Assembly: GCF_000422865.1 (NCBI RefSeq)
Contig: NZ_KE383937.1
Span: 73,284-137,283 of the forward strand
DNA length: 64,000 bases
From: Oceanospirillum maris DSM 6286
GTDB taxonomy: Bacteria; Pseudomonadota; Gammaproteobacteria; Pseudomonadales; Halomonadaceae
Reading direction: 5' to 3'
This document shows positions 43,657 through 51,926 of this stretch, piece by piece (the first letter of the stretch is position 1; every line of letters starts with the position of its first letter). A program made the translations under genes and the position numbers. The notes under the pieces were generated by a model, which was given only the letters and a program-made list of their open reading frames with translations, had not been told where the DNA came from and searched no databases.

Positions 43657-43708
43657 TTTTTCACCTTTTGGTTTATTTTTTTCACTTTATGGTTTAATTC
43701 ACATTTGA
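43657..43708 (-). repeat. Right end: two repeats, ACA tip and TSD
   Basis: On the minus strand TAAACCATAAAGTGAAAAA (43696-43678) is identical to the outermost left repeat, and TAAACCAAAAGGTGAAAAA (43675-43657) is a second copy 21 bases further in. The tip reads ...TTCACA with ACA at 43701-43703, followed by the TTTGA duplication (43704-43708). Tight 21-base spacing is the pattern of Tn7-like right ends. Confidence 0.85.
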
Positions 43709-43735
43709 AATTAGAGCTGAGTAAGAGATTTAGGC

Positions 43736-44377
43736 ATGGAATATGAGATTATCCCTGTAACGGGCTTTCAACAGAACTGCACATTAGTGTGGTGCAGTAA
43801 GACTAAAGAAGCGGCTGTTATCGACCCTGGTGGTGATCAGGATAAAATTCTGGCTCGGGTTGATGCGCTACAGTTAGCATTGACTCAGATTTGGCTAACC
43901 CACGGACATATTGATCATGCGGGAGCTACTGGTGACTTAGCAGAGAAACTTAATCTGCCTATTATTGGCCCACAAAAAAACGATGCGTTTTGGATTGAGG
44001 CATTGGCTCAGCAAAGCCAAATGTTTGGTTTTCCTGCAGCCAAACCGTTTACTCCCAGCCGATGGTTAGAAGATGGTGATACGGTTCAGGTTGGCGAGCA
44101 GGTTTTTCAGGTACTTCACTGCCCAGGACATACCCCCGGCCATGTTGTTTTTTATCATGCCGATACCCAGCTGGCTCAGGTGGGTGATGTATTGTTCCAA
44201 GGCTCTATTGGCCGTACAGATTTTCCCCAAGGCAATCACGACGATTTAATTCGTTCTATTCGTGAGAAGCTGTTTCCTTTAGGTGATGATGTGCGCTTTA
44301 TTCCTGGGCATGGTGCCATGTCGAATTTTGGCCGTGAGCGGACAAGTAATCCATTTTGTGGCGATGCCCGCTCTTAA
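43736..44377 (+). CDS. Glyoxalase-II-like MBL-fold hydrolase (YcbL type)
   Basis: 213-residue metallo-beta-lactamase-fold hydrolase. Metal site THGHIDHAG (about residue 58), then HCPGHTPGHVVFY, VGDVLFQGSIGRTDFP and FIPGHGAMSNFGRE, the pattern of YcbL/GloB-like thioester hydrolases. Likely acts on S-lactoylglutathione or a similar thioester in the cytosol. The transposon inserted 28 bases upstream of its ATG, so its native promoter is probably displaced, and it may now be read from the element or a hybrid promoter. Confidence 0.87.
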   Translation: MEYEIIPVTGFQQNCTLVWCSKTKEAAVIDPGGDQDKILARVDALQLALTQIWLTHGHIDHAGATGDLAEKLNLPIIGPQKNDAFWIEALAQQSQMFGFPAAKPFTPSRWLEDGDTVQVGEQVFQVLHCPGHTPGHVVFYHADTQLAQVGDVLFQGSIGRTDFPQGNHDDLIRSIREKLFPLGDDVRFIPGHGAMSNFGRERTSNPFCGDARS

Positions 44378-44493
44378 ATATCAGCAACATAGAATATATT
44401 GATCTATATGGTTTTTATTATCCTTTGTTATTGATAACTGTTTTCATTAATTTAGAATAGCCCTCTCTGAATCATCTCTAGTGAGGGTTATCG

Positions 44494-45264
44494 ATGAATG
44501 CAAAGGTAGAGCTAGGGCGTTTTACAGGTGGTGAGCGAGACGGGTTGCATTGGCAGCGCGGACAGCCGCTACAGGTTTTGCTTATTGAAGATGATTCCGA
44601 TGTCAGTACGCTGATTTCTAAGGCACTGATCAAGCACGGTTATCAGGTTGATCTCTGCGAAGATGGTGAAGCGGGTTTGTTAGCGGCATTAACAGGCCGA
44701 TATCAAATTATTCTATTGGATGTCATGTTGCCGAGTTTAGACGGTTTAAGCCTACTTAGCCGATTGCGCTCTGGTGGTAAAGAAACGCCGGTTATTCTTC
44801 TATCTGTGTTAGGAGAAGAGCAAGATCGTATCAACGGTTTCCATTCTGGGGCTGATGACTATTTACCCAAGCCTTTTAGCCTGCAAGAGCTGCAACTTAG
44901 AATTGAAGTACTACTCAAGCGCTGCTATGCCAAATCAGCAATTGATGACTTATCCAGCATTACCGAAGATCCCCTCAAGCTTTGTCGTAAAGATAAGCGG
45001 GTAGAGGTAAAAATTGAAGAGAATAAATGGCAGTCCGTGGAAACCACTCCGGTTGAGTTTGAGCTGCTTTGGCAGCTACTGAAAAGCAAAGAAGATGTGC
45101 TTAGCCGTCCCTATCTGTACCAAGTCGTTTTAAATCGAGCATTTAGTCGCTACGATCGCAGCCTTGATATGCATATCAGTAATTTGCGCCAAAAACTTAA
45201 GCAGTGTCTGCCCTATGAAGGCTTAATTAAAACGATTCGAGGTCAGGGATATCGTTATCGATGA
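44494..45264 (+). CDS. OmpR-family response regulator
   Basis: 256-residue two-component regulator. A receiver domain (about 29-145) has the acidic pair EDD, phosphoacceptor Asp in IILLDVMLP and the conserved Lys in DDYLPKPF. A C-terminal winged helix (about 160-255) ends in TIRGQGYRYR. The N-terminal extension of 27 residues before the receiver is unusual; GAGGG supports the ATG at 44494. Overlaps the kinase gene by four bases. Next to a metal-uptake locus, so metal or envelope sensing is plausible but not shown. Confidence 0.9.
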   Translation: MNAKVELGRFTGGERDGLHWQRGQPLQVLLIEDDSDVSTLISKALIKHGYQVDLCEDGEAGLLAALTGRYQIILLDVMLPSLDGLSLLSRLRSGGKETPVILLSVLGEEQDRINGFHSGADDYLPKPFSLQELQLRIEVLLKRCYAKSAIDDLSSITEDPLKLCRKDKRVEVKIEENKWQSVETTPVEFELLWQLLKSKEDVLSRPYLYQVVLNRAFSRYDRSLDMHISNLRQKLKQCLPYEGLIKTIRGQGYRYR

Positions 45265-46613
45265 GGTTGCGCCTTTATCTCGTACTGATTCTGTTTGTGT
45301 GTATCGGTAGCTTAGTACTGTTCGCCATCTTGCATAAAACAGATCAGCATCTGTCCAACCAACTCACCCGAATAGCCCCACAAAACCAGGCTGAATTACA
45401 GGGCTATGCGCAGGCAGCGGCTCGGTTTCATCGAAACCAAGATATTCAAGGTATGCAGGCATTGGTCGAAAAGATTGAGCGGCGGCATAATACTTGGGTC
45501 GCTATTTTGACCCAAGACCTTAGATCGAGCCTTGGAACGCAAGCCCCCCCTCAATATCTCTCAAGGTTGAGTTTTCAGCGACAGCTTCATTGGCCGGTGC
45601 ATTCGATGTGGGATGAGGTGCTTATTGGTATTCCTTTTCCTGATCAAAGCGCAAGCCTTGTGATACGTTTACCAGAAAGTATGCGGCCAAAGCCAAATCT
45701 GATGCTACTGCATGTTGGTCTTACATGGCTGCTTCCCTTAATTATTTTACTGATCTTTACCCATCGATTTTATTTCTACCTGCTTAAACCCATCAATATT
45801 CTCAAGAATGCTGCAATGGATTTAACAAATAAAGAGTCAGCTGATCCTGTGCGTCCCCAGTTGGGGCGACGACAGGATGAACTGGCTCAGCTCGCGACAA
45901 CCTTTGATCAGATGTCGAGTCGTATTCAATCTCTTGTTCGCTCACAAAGACAGTTGATCGGTGATCTTTCCCATGAGCTAAGAACGCCCCTCGCTCGAAT
46001 GCGACTGGTGTTGGATAGTGATTGGCCTCGGGATGATTGCGATAGCAAAATGATTGAAGAAATTTCAAGACTAAATCACCTGATAGACGATGCGATGACT
46101 GTTGCCTGGCTTGATAGTGATCAACGGCACCGGCTGCCACCAGAACAGCAAGAACAGGTTCAGCTGAGTCAGCTTTTAAATGTGATCTGTGATGATGCTG
46201 AATTTGAGTTTTCCTCCCGCCATATTATTCGTAATTACCCGAATGATCTTGTTCTAGAAAAATCCAATGGGCTAGCACTGAGTCAAATTCTAGAAAATAT
46301 TATCCGCAATGGCTTAATCCACAGTCCGGCCAATACGGACTTATTGGTTAGCGGTGAATGGGTTTTCAGTTATGAATCAAAGGGGCTAAAAGTCTGTATT
46401 CAAGATCAAGGGCTGGGTGTACCTAGTGAGCAGCTGGAAAAAATATTTGAGCCATTTTACCGATTGGATAAAGCCCGTATGCGTAAAAATGGTGGTTTTG
46501 GTCTCGGCTTAGCCATCGCCCAAAAGCAAACAGAACGTTTAGGCGGCAAGCTATCCGCTAAGAATATTCCTGCAGGCGGTTTAATGATGGTTGTTGAGTT
46601 ACCAGCAGATTAG
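45261..46613 (+). CDS. Sensor histidine kinase paired with the OmpR-type regulator
   Basis: 450-residue membrane kinase. Helix 1 (about 5-22), a periplasmic domain of about 125 residues, helix 2 (about 150-172), a HAMP linker, the H-box LIGDLSHELRTPLARMRL (His about 237), and ATPase motifs N (ILENIIRNGLIHS), G1 (DQGLGVP) and G2 (GGFGLGLAIAQK). It phosphorylates the response regulator gene it overlaps. The small periplasmic domain has no recognised ligand motif. Confidence 0.9.
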   Translation: MRLRLYLVLILFVCIGSLVLFAILHKTDQHLSNQLTRIAPQNQAELQGYAQAAARFHRNQDIQGMQALVEKIERRHNTWVAILTQDLRSSLGTQAPPQYLSRLSFQRQLHWPVHSMWDEVLIGIPFPDQSASLVIRLPESMRPKPNLMLLHVGLTWLLPLIILLIFTHRFYFYLLKPINILKNAAMDLTNKESADPVRPQLGRRQDELAQLATTFDQMSSRIQSLVRSQRQLIGDLSHELRTPLARMRLVLDSDWPRDDCDSKMIEEISRLNHLIDDAMTVAWLDSDQRHRLPPEQQEQVQLSQLLNVICDDAEFEFSSRHIIRNYPNDLVLEKSNGLALSQILENIIRNGLIHSPANTDLLVSGEWVFSYESKGLKVCIQDQGLGVPSEQLEKIFEPFYRLDKARMRKNGGFGLGLAIAQKQTERLGGKLSAKNIPAGGLMMVVELPAD

Positions 46614-46740
46614 CCCTATGGGTTACTCCATCTCTCCTTCTTACTTTTAAAAGCATGTTTAAAAAAATCACCTGTTTTACAGAAACGTAAAGAGTGTAAA
46701 TTTCATTTTCGATAGCTCCCTCTCTCTCCATAATAACCTC

Positions 46741-46759
46741 CGCATTGAGAATCATTATC
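46741..46759. promoter_or_regulatory. Fur-box-like site
   Basis: CGCATTGAGAATCATTATC matches the 19-bp Fur consensus GATAATGATAATCATTATC at 14 positions, with the right half perfect. It lies about 80 bases before the PepSY gene and could repress the whole metal-uptake operon when iron is sufficient. Confidence 0.6.
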
Positions 46760-46838
46760 AGTTTTATCTGGTCAGCCATCGTAATGACTTCTTACCGTAT
46801 ATTTTGTTTTAAGACTGGAAAAGGCACAGGAATACAGC

Positions 46839-47549
46839 GTGTTAGCCAAAAGTAAGGTGCAGGTCATAAATACCATCATGGATAAAATGGCAGGGTTATT
46901 TCCTGCGCGAATAGTACGTGTCGTCCATATCTACAGCTCTATGTTTATGCTGCTGATCATGCTTTTTTTTACATTAACGGGTATCACGCTTAATCATCAA
47001 AACTGGTTTGGAGCCTCCGCCGAGTCTCAGTTAGTTGAGCGCCTTATACCGGATGATCTGGTTCAGCGGGTTCAACCATTTTTAGAGGCCGAGCAAGACG
47101 CTAATTCAGGCTCAGCCTCTAATCCTAGTTCTAGCAATCCCGTGAGCGAAATAGCCATTGCGCTACCTTTAATCGAATGGCTAAGAAGTGAATATCAGGT
47201 TCAAGGGCAGGAAATCCGACTGGATTGGGATAGCGAAGAGCAACTGTTCGTTGTGGATATTCAGCAGCCAGGCGGTTATAGCATTGCAGAATTTGATCTT
47301 GCCGCTGGTGAGCTGGTGTTGGAGCTTAAGTATTCAGGCCTGATTGCTCAGCTAAATGACCTGCATAAAGGTCGTCATACCGGCGCGTTGTGGCGAGGGT
47401 TTATTGATGCCTCTGCGGCGGTGCTTTTGCTGTTTACCCTAAGCGGCTTCTGGTTGCTATTGCCCCAGAAAAAGCGCCGCACGCGAGCAATCGGTGTGGG
47501 CGGACTAGGTGCCGCGATGTTTCTTTTTCTTTATTGGCAAACGCTCTAG
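46839..47549 (+). CDS. PepSY-associated membrane protein
   Basis: 236-residue inner-membrane protein. Helix 1 near residues 25-50 (VVHIYSSMFMLLIMLFFTLTGITLNHQ) is the PepSY_TM start. A periplasmic PepSY-like stretch follows, then HKGRHTG and two C-terminal helices. Such proteins accompany TonB-dependent metal or siderophore uptake systems and may reduce or handle the metal. Starts at GTG 46839 (CAGGAA upstream); ATG 46878 is possible. First gene after the Fur-like box and apparently the head of an operon through the ABC transporter. Confidence 0.8.
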   Translation: MLAKSKVQVINTIMDKMAGLFPARIVRVVHIYSSMFMLLIMLFFTLTGITLNHQNWFGASAESQLVERLIPDDLVQRVQPFLEAEQDANSGSASNPSSSNPVSEIAIALPLIEWLRSEYQVQGQEIRLDWDSEEQLFVVDIQQPGGYSIAEFDLAAGELVLELKYSGLIAQLNDLHKGRHTGALWRGFIDASAAVLLLFTLSGFWLLLPQKKRRTRAIGVGGLGAAMFLFLYWQTL

Positions 47550-47560
47550 GAGCCTTATCC

Positions 47561-48175
47561 ATGTTTTTAACTGTACCGACCATCCTGCTTCGATCAATAG
47601 GCTCCGCTGCTTATACCAAGCGTTTTTGCTTGATGATCGCCTCTATTCTTATTTGTCTGCCATTGATGGCCGGGCAAGCTATAGCTAATGCTGATAGCAG
47701 TGCTAAGAAGAAGGCCGATGAAAAACCTCTGGATATTACGTTTACCCTGCCTGAAATAGCCACAGGCCAGTATCAGCGCCCCTATGTGGCGGTCTGGATT
47801 GAGAACAGTAAAGGTAAGTCTGTTAAAACACTGGCGGTGTGGCACGGGGATAAAAAATGGCTAAAAGACTTACGACGCTGGTGGCGCAAGGCTGGGCGTT
47901 ATATTGAAAGCTCTTCAACCCCTGCTGACAAAGCCTTGTCCGATAGCTTCACGGGTGCCACCCGTAGTCCTGGTCGCTATAGCCTTTCTTGGGATGGGCT
48001 AGATGATGCTGGCCAACCTTTGGCTGATGGTGATTACCAGCTGGTGTTAGAGGCGGCAAGAGAGCACGGAAGTCGAACCTTACTAAAGCAGAAATTTAAG
48101 CTGCCTGACACCAATACACGTTTTCGTATTAAAGCAGGAAAAGAGCTTGGCCCAGTTGAGATTGTTCAGCCCTAG
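47561..48175 (+). CDS. DUF2271 periplasmic protein
   Basis: 204 residues with a late signal anchor (LMIASILICLPLMAGQAIANA, about 24-45). The DUF2271 domain has LDITFTLPEIATGQYQRPYVAVWIEN, WHGDKKWLKDLRRWWRKAGR and a WDGLDDAGQPLADGDYQLVLEAAREHG segment like the FlgD-type Ig fold. AGGAG precedes ATG 47561. Function unknown; the family regularly travels with PepSY and DUF4198 genes near TonB-dependent receptors. Confidence 0.82.
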   Translation: MFLTVPTILLRSIGSAAYTKRFCLMIASILICLPLMAGQAIANADSSAKKKADEKPLDITFTLPEIATGQYQRPYVAVWIENSKGKSVKTLAVWHGDKKWLKDLRRWWRKAGRYIESSSTPADKALSDSFTGATRSPGRYSLSWDGLDDAGQPLADGDYQLVLEAAREHGSRTLLKQKFKLPDTNTRFRIKAGKELGPVEIVQP

Positions 48176-48247
48176 GGCGCTCTGTATCGCTTTTTGAAGC
48201 GAATCTTATTCAATACGCCCTGCGTTACTCTTATTAAAAAGGAAAAT

Positions 48248-49117
48248 ATGATGTCTTATAAACTGCCGATGAAATTAAAGCACTGGGGTAAAAAAGCGGT
48301 AGGAGTGACTGCTCTAGCACTGAGTGCTGCAGCCATTAACCTAAGTGTTGCTGGTTTAGCTCAGGCGCATCCTGTGTGGTTATTGCCCCATGAATTTAAT
48401 CTCTCTGGTGATAAAGGCGAGTGGGTAACGGTCGATGCTTCCGCTTCACACACTATTTTTAGTCCTGATAAAGCACTGTCGTTAGATCGTGTTGCTATTT
48501 TTACGCCAGAAGGTGGCAAGCAGCGTTTAGGCAGCTATTTCAAAGGCCAGAGACGTAGCGTGTTTGATCTGGATATTAACCAAGCTGGTACTTGGAAGTT
48601 AGCGGCAGATCGTGCTCCCATCTACTTTACGTTCTATACCCACGGTAAGCGGAATGCGAAGAAACGTTTATTTGCAGACAAACAAGCCGCTCAAGCTCAG
48701 CTGCCTGAAGATGCTAAAAACGTTGTCACCAAGCTGATCAGTGTGAGTGCCGTTAGCTATATTACTTGGCAAGCACCCAGCCAAAAGGTGTTAGAGCTGA
48801 AAAACAAAGGTCTCGAATTGGCAGGCCCTACCCACCCAAGTGATGTTGTTGCAGGCGATGAAGTCAGTTTTCAATTCTTTATTGACGGTAAGCCCGCAGC
48901 GAATGTGAATGTTGAACTAACACCTCACGGCACTAAATATCGCAACGATCGTTTAATGCAAAAACTAAAAACTGGCAAAGATGGCCTGTTGGTATTTACG
49001 CCTGAAATCGTAGGCCCTTGGTATCTATCGGCTCAGCTAGAGCGTGATATTGCAACGGATAAAGCGGATAGCGAAAGTCATATGCTTTATATGACGTTTG
49101 ATGCGCAACTGCCTTAA
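48248..49117 (+). CDS. DUF4198 periplasmic protein
   Basis: About 289 residues with a signal peptide ending AGLAQA and the mature protein starting HPVWLLPHEFNLSGDKGEWVTVDASASHTIF, the DUF4198 pattern. The exposed N-terminal His and following His residues could bind a metal such as Cu or Ni. A C-terminal Ig-like part contains VVAGDEVSFQFFIDGKPAANVNVELTPHGTKYR. ATG 48248 has AAGGA just upstream; an in-frame start at 48194 would lengthen the leader by 18 residues. Confidence 0.82.
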   Translation: MMSYKLPMKLKHWGKKAVGVTALALSAAAINLSVAGLAQAHPVWLLPHEFNLSGDKGEWVTVDASASHTIFSPDKALSLDRVAIFTPEGGKQRLGSYFKGQRRSVFDLDINQAGTWKLAADRAPIYFTFYTHGKRNAKKRLFADKQAAQAQLPEDAKNVVTKLISVSAVSYITWQAPSQKVLELKNKGLELAGPTHPSDVVAGDEVSFQFFIDGKPAANVNVELTPHGTKYRNDRLMQKLKTGKDGLLVFTPEIVGPWYLSAQLERDIATDKADSESHMLYMTFDAQLP

Positions 49118-49161
49118 GAGCAAATAAGACGTTAAGCCTGAATAAAGAGGAGAGGTTAAGC

Positions 49162-49533
49162 ATGATGCATTTTCAAATAGCCCAATCGTTGATCCCTCGT
49201 CAAATAAGAGGGGCTGGTCGCTTAAAGCCAGTTGCCGTTGCACTTATTATCGGCTTGGCAGCAAGTTTAAACAGCACTATGTCACTGGCTCATTATCCAT
49301 TAATGAACTGTGAAAAAAACGCTGATACGGTTCGTTGTGAAACGGGCTTTAGCGATGGCACGTTAACGGTGAATAAGCCGGTTACAGTACTGGATTACGG
49401 TGATCAGGTTTTACTGCAATTGAAAACGGATGAGGCATCTGCTGTGCAGTTTTCAGCGCCTAGCGGAGAGTATTACATCCGTTTTGATTCGGGCCATGAG
49501 TCACCGGTAGAGATCGACTATGACGAACTCTAG
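49162..49533 (+). CDS. Small periplasmic protein in the metal locus, unknown
   Basis: 123 residues: basic N-terminus, hydrophobic signal (VAVALIIGLAASLNSTMSLA), then a mature beta-rich domain of about 80 residues beginning HYPLMNCEK with two Cys (a possible disulfide). GGAGAGG precedes ATG ATG 49162. It overlaps the next gene by 14 bases. Family not recognised; placement between DUF4198 and the ABC transporter genes suggests an accessory role in metal acquisition. Confidence 0.65.
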   Translation: MMHFQIAQSLIPRQIRGAGRLKPVAVALIIGLAASLNSTMSLAHYPLMNCEKNADTVRCETGFSDGTLTVNKPVTVLDYGDQVLLQLKTDEASAVQFSAPSGEYYIRFDSGHESPVEIDYDEL

Positions 49534-50113
49534 CCCTGCGTCTGCTGAGTCTAGAGCTAGCGGCCGGTACACGGAAAGCGTCAAGCCTCTTAATGGCCAG
49601 CAGGAAACCGTTTGGTGCCTGCTGGCTTTAGTGGTGATTTTGGCAATTGGCAGTGTTGGTGTCTTACTGAACCAAGCGCCTATTCCTGAAACGGCAAAGC
49701 ATTTAAGCCTTGATTCATCGGAAAAAGCGCTACTGACTCAACTGAGCAGCGCTGCCAGTGATATTCGCTTTATGGCTGAAACGGATCATCAGTGGCCCGA
49801 TATTGAGGCCCTGAAGGCCTACGGCATACCGCCTTTTGCCCAAGGACTGACTTTTTCTCAGGAACCGTCAGCAGAAAAGCATGACGCGGCTTATCACTGG
49901 TTAAACCCTGCGGTAGGTTGTTATATCGGGCAAGGCGGGCATAACAATCACCCACATAGAAACAGCCCTCATAACACCAGCCCGCTTAACTTTATGCTGC
50001 TACTGCCTCAGGACTTTGGCCTTCCGGCGAAACTATATAGTTTTTCTGGAACATTAATGGCAGATCCTTGCCATCAAGATGAGCTGTGGCAGCTACAACT
50101 GTCTGGGTTTTAA
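49520..50113 (+). CDS. Single-pass membrane protein with His-rich stretch, metal locus
   Basis: 197 residues: cytoplasmic N-terminus of about 28 residues, one helix (VWCLLALVVILAIGSVGVLL), then a periplasmic domain with a His-rich loop GGHNNHPHRNSPHN (about 139-152) and two Cys (CYIG, PCHQ). The His loop suggests metal binding. It overlaps the preceding small gene by 14 bases, so the two are coupled. It resembles small conserved proteins (possibly DUF6162) beside cluster A-I metal transporters, but I cannot confirm the family. Confidence 0.65.
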   Translation: MTNSSPASAESRASGRYTESVKPLNGQQETVWCLLALVVILAIGSVGVLLNQAPIPETAKHLSLDSSEKALLTQLSSAASDIRFMAETDHQWPDIEALKAYGIPPFAQGLTFSQEPSAEKHDAAYHWLNPAVGCYIGQGGHNNHPHRNSPHNTSPLNFMLLLPQDFGLPAKLYSFSGTLMADPCHQDELWQLQLSGF

Positions 50114-50143
50114 TGTATAAATTGATGATCTAGGAGTTCTATC

Positions 50144-51205
50144 GTGCGTATTGTGCGTGTTGTATCTGTCCTTTTTGCTTTATCTCTGAGCTTTTTTTTG
50201 CGGTTATTCTCTCTCTTTTCAATCAATAAATTACGGACAATCCGTCTCACTGGGTATGGTATTAGCCTGCGTCAAAGGTTTTTAGCGGCTATATTGGTTC
50301 TCTATGGTGGGCAAGTGCTTTTAGGCGGTCAGGTACTTGCGGCACCTTTAAAAGTGGGCATCACCCTGCATCCTTATTACAGCTATGTGGCTGAAGTTGT
50401 CGGTGATCGAGCAGAGATTGTGCCTTTGGTTGCCTCTGGCTTTAACCCCCATAGCTACGAGTTACAGCCTTCAGATTTAAACCGATTAATGACGATGGAT
50501 GCCTTGGTGCTTAATGGCATCGGCCATGATGAGTTCGCGGTACATGCGGTTGATAAGCTGCTAAAAAGTCAGCCGAAATTAAAAGCGCAATTAACGCTGA
50601 TTTACGCGAATAAAGATGTGCCTTTACTGGCGGCGGCAAACACCCGCAACGCCTGGAATCCTCATAGTTTTGTCTCTATTGATGCGGCGATCCGTCAGAT
50701 TTATACCATCGCCAGAGAGCTAGGTCAGCTAGACCCAGATAACGCGCGTTATTTCCAGAAAAATGCGATGAATTATGCGCGTAAGTTACGCCAGCTAAAA
50801 AATAAGCATATGCAGGCGCTGCAGCAAAAAAATCTAACACAACTACGCATCGCTAGTACGCACAACGCCTATGGTTATTTCCTACAGGAATTTGGTATCA
50901 GTATCGACACGGTGATTGAACCGGCGCACGGAGTAGAGCCAAGCGCCACTCAGCTGCAAAAAACCATTGATCGTATTCGTACCGCCAACGTTAACTTGCT
51001 GTTTACGGAGTTGGATATGGATAACCGCTACGTAAAAACGATTGAAGAAGCGACAGGTGTTGGTTTGTATCATTTCTCTCATATGACCTTTGGTGAATAT
51101 GAAAAAGATAAAGTATACCGTGAGATGGAACAGAACTTAGAAACACTGTCTCAAGCACTTTTAGACGCATTAGATGCAACTTTTCAGCAACAAGGAGCGC
51201 ATTAA
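50144..51205 (+). CDS. Metal ABC transporter substrate-binding protein (ZnuA-like)
   Basis: 353-residue cluster A-I binding protein. Long N-terminal leader with two hydrophobic stretches, then the mature domain LKVGITLHPYYSYVAEVVGDRAEIVPLVASGFNPHSYELQPSDL. Likely ligands: His in FNPHSYE, His in WNPHSF, His in STHNAYG or PAHG and an acidic residue in FTELDMDNRY. A long acidic/His loop typical of ZnuA is absent. Start at GTG 50144 with AGGAG upstream. Zn, Mn or Cu cannot be distinguished from sequence. Confidence 0.82.
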   Translation: MRIVRVVSVLFALSLSFFLRLFSLFSINKLRTIRLTGYGISLRQRFLAAILVLYGGQVLLGGQVLAAPLKVGITLHPYYSYVAEVVGDRAEIVPLVASGFNPHSYELQPSDLNRLMTMDALVLNGIGHDEFAVHAVDKLLKSQPKLKAQLTLIYANKDVPLLAAANTRNAWNPHSFVSIDAAIRQIYTIARELGQLDPDNARYFQKNAMNYARKLRQLKNKHMQALQQKNLTQLRIASTHNAYGYFLQEFGISIDTVIEPAHGVEPSATQLQKTIDRIRTANVNLLFTELDMDNRYVKTIEEATGVGLYHFSHMTFGEYEKDKVYREMEQNLETLSQALLDALDATFQQQGAH

Positions 51206-51206
51206 T

Positions 51207-51926
51207 ATGGGCCCTGGGATAGAGCTGAAGCAACTGAGCCTAACGTTAGGTGAAAATAGGCTGCTAAAGCCAATGGATCTATATTTAGAGGCTGGACAGT
51301 TGCATCTATTAACCGGTGCAAATGGTGCGGGGAAATCGTCTTTACTAAAATGTATGGCGGGGTTAATGCCTCATTCTGGTGAGGTTCTACGTCACTGGCC
51401 CGCTCAAAAGACAAATCAAGACAAGCAGACTGTAGCGTATATTCCTCAACTAGAAGCCTTTGATGCAACGCTTCCAATTACGATTCGAGATTATCTAAAC
51501 GCCAGTATTCATGCTCGGGTATTTTTCCGTCGTATTAATCGTCAGCAGCAGGCGCGTATTGATCAGATATTAGCTCAGGTCGGATTGTCTGATAAACAAG
51601 ACCGCAAGCTAGGCCAGCTTTCTGGCGGTGAACGTCAGCGTTTGCTCTTTGCTCGGGCATTGGCTCAAGAGGCTAAACTCTGGTTTTTAGATGAACCGAT
51701 GACAGGGTTAGATCAAGAGGCTCAAGCACAGATACAAGCGCTGATTTTGCGCTTAAAGGCTCAAGGCTGCACCTTGATTATGGTGCATCATGGTGATGCT
51801 TTTGTGCAGCAGTATGCTGATCAGGTGGTCGAGGTTTCAGAAGGGCTGAAGCGGGTTTTTGTACCGAATAGATCGATAGATGACCCTGTTATTCACCCCG
51901 CAAGCGAACAGGAGGTGTTGGCGTAA
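51207..51926 (+). CDS. Metal ABC transporter ATP-binding protein
   Basis: 239-residue ABC ATPase: Walker A GANGAGKSSLL, signature QLSGGERQRLLFARAL, Walker B LWFLDEPMTGLD and H-loop VHHGDAF. ATG 51207 has AAGGAG about nine bases upstream; the open frame from 51174 extends into the binding-protein gene and is rejected. One-base overlap with the permease gene. ZnuC/MntB-type partner of the adjacent binding protein. Confidence 0.87.
   Translation: MGPGIELKQLSLTLGENRLLKPMDLYLEAGQLHLLTGANGAGKSSLLKCMAGLMPHSGEVLRHWPAQKTNQDKQTVAYIPQLEAFDATLPITIRDYLNASIHARVFFRRINRQQQARIDQILAQVGLSDKQDRKLGQLSGGERQRLLFARALAQEAKLWFLDEPMTGLDQEAQAQIQALILRLKAQGCTLIMVHHGDAFVQQYADQVVEVSEGLKRVFVPNRSIDDPVIHPASEQEVLA

Larger units (their letters stand above)
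38685..43703. mobile_element. Cargo-only Tn7-like element carrying a type II CBASS operon
   Basis: The left tip TGTGGACTAAACCATAAAGT (38685) and the inverted right tip TGTGAATTAAACCATAAAGT (from 43703) agree except at two positions and both begin TGT, as in Tn7-like, Mu-like and Tn5053-like elements. The 5 bases on each side are identical: TTTGA at 38680-38684 and 43704-43708, the target duplication size of those families. Three about 19-bp repeats lie in the left end and two in the right. Inside are only the four CBASS genes; no tnsABC, tniQ, integrase or resolvase gene is present. Size is 5,019 bp. It must have been moved by a transposase encoded elsewhere, or be a deletion derivative. Confidence 0.85.
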
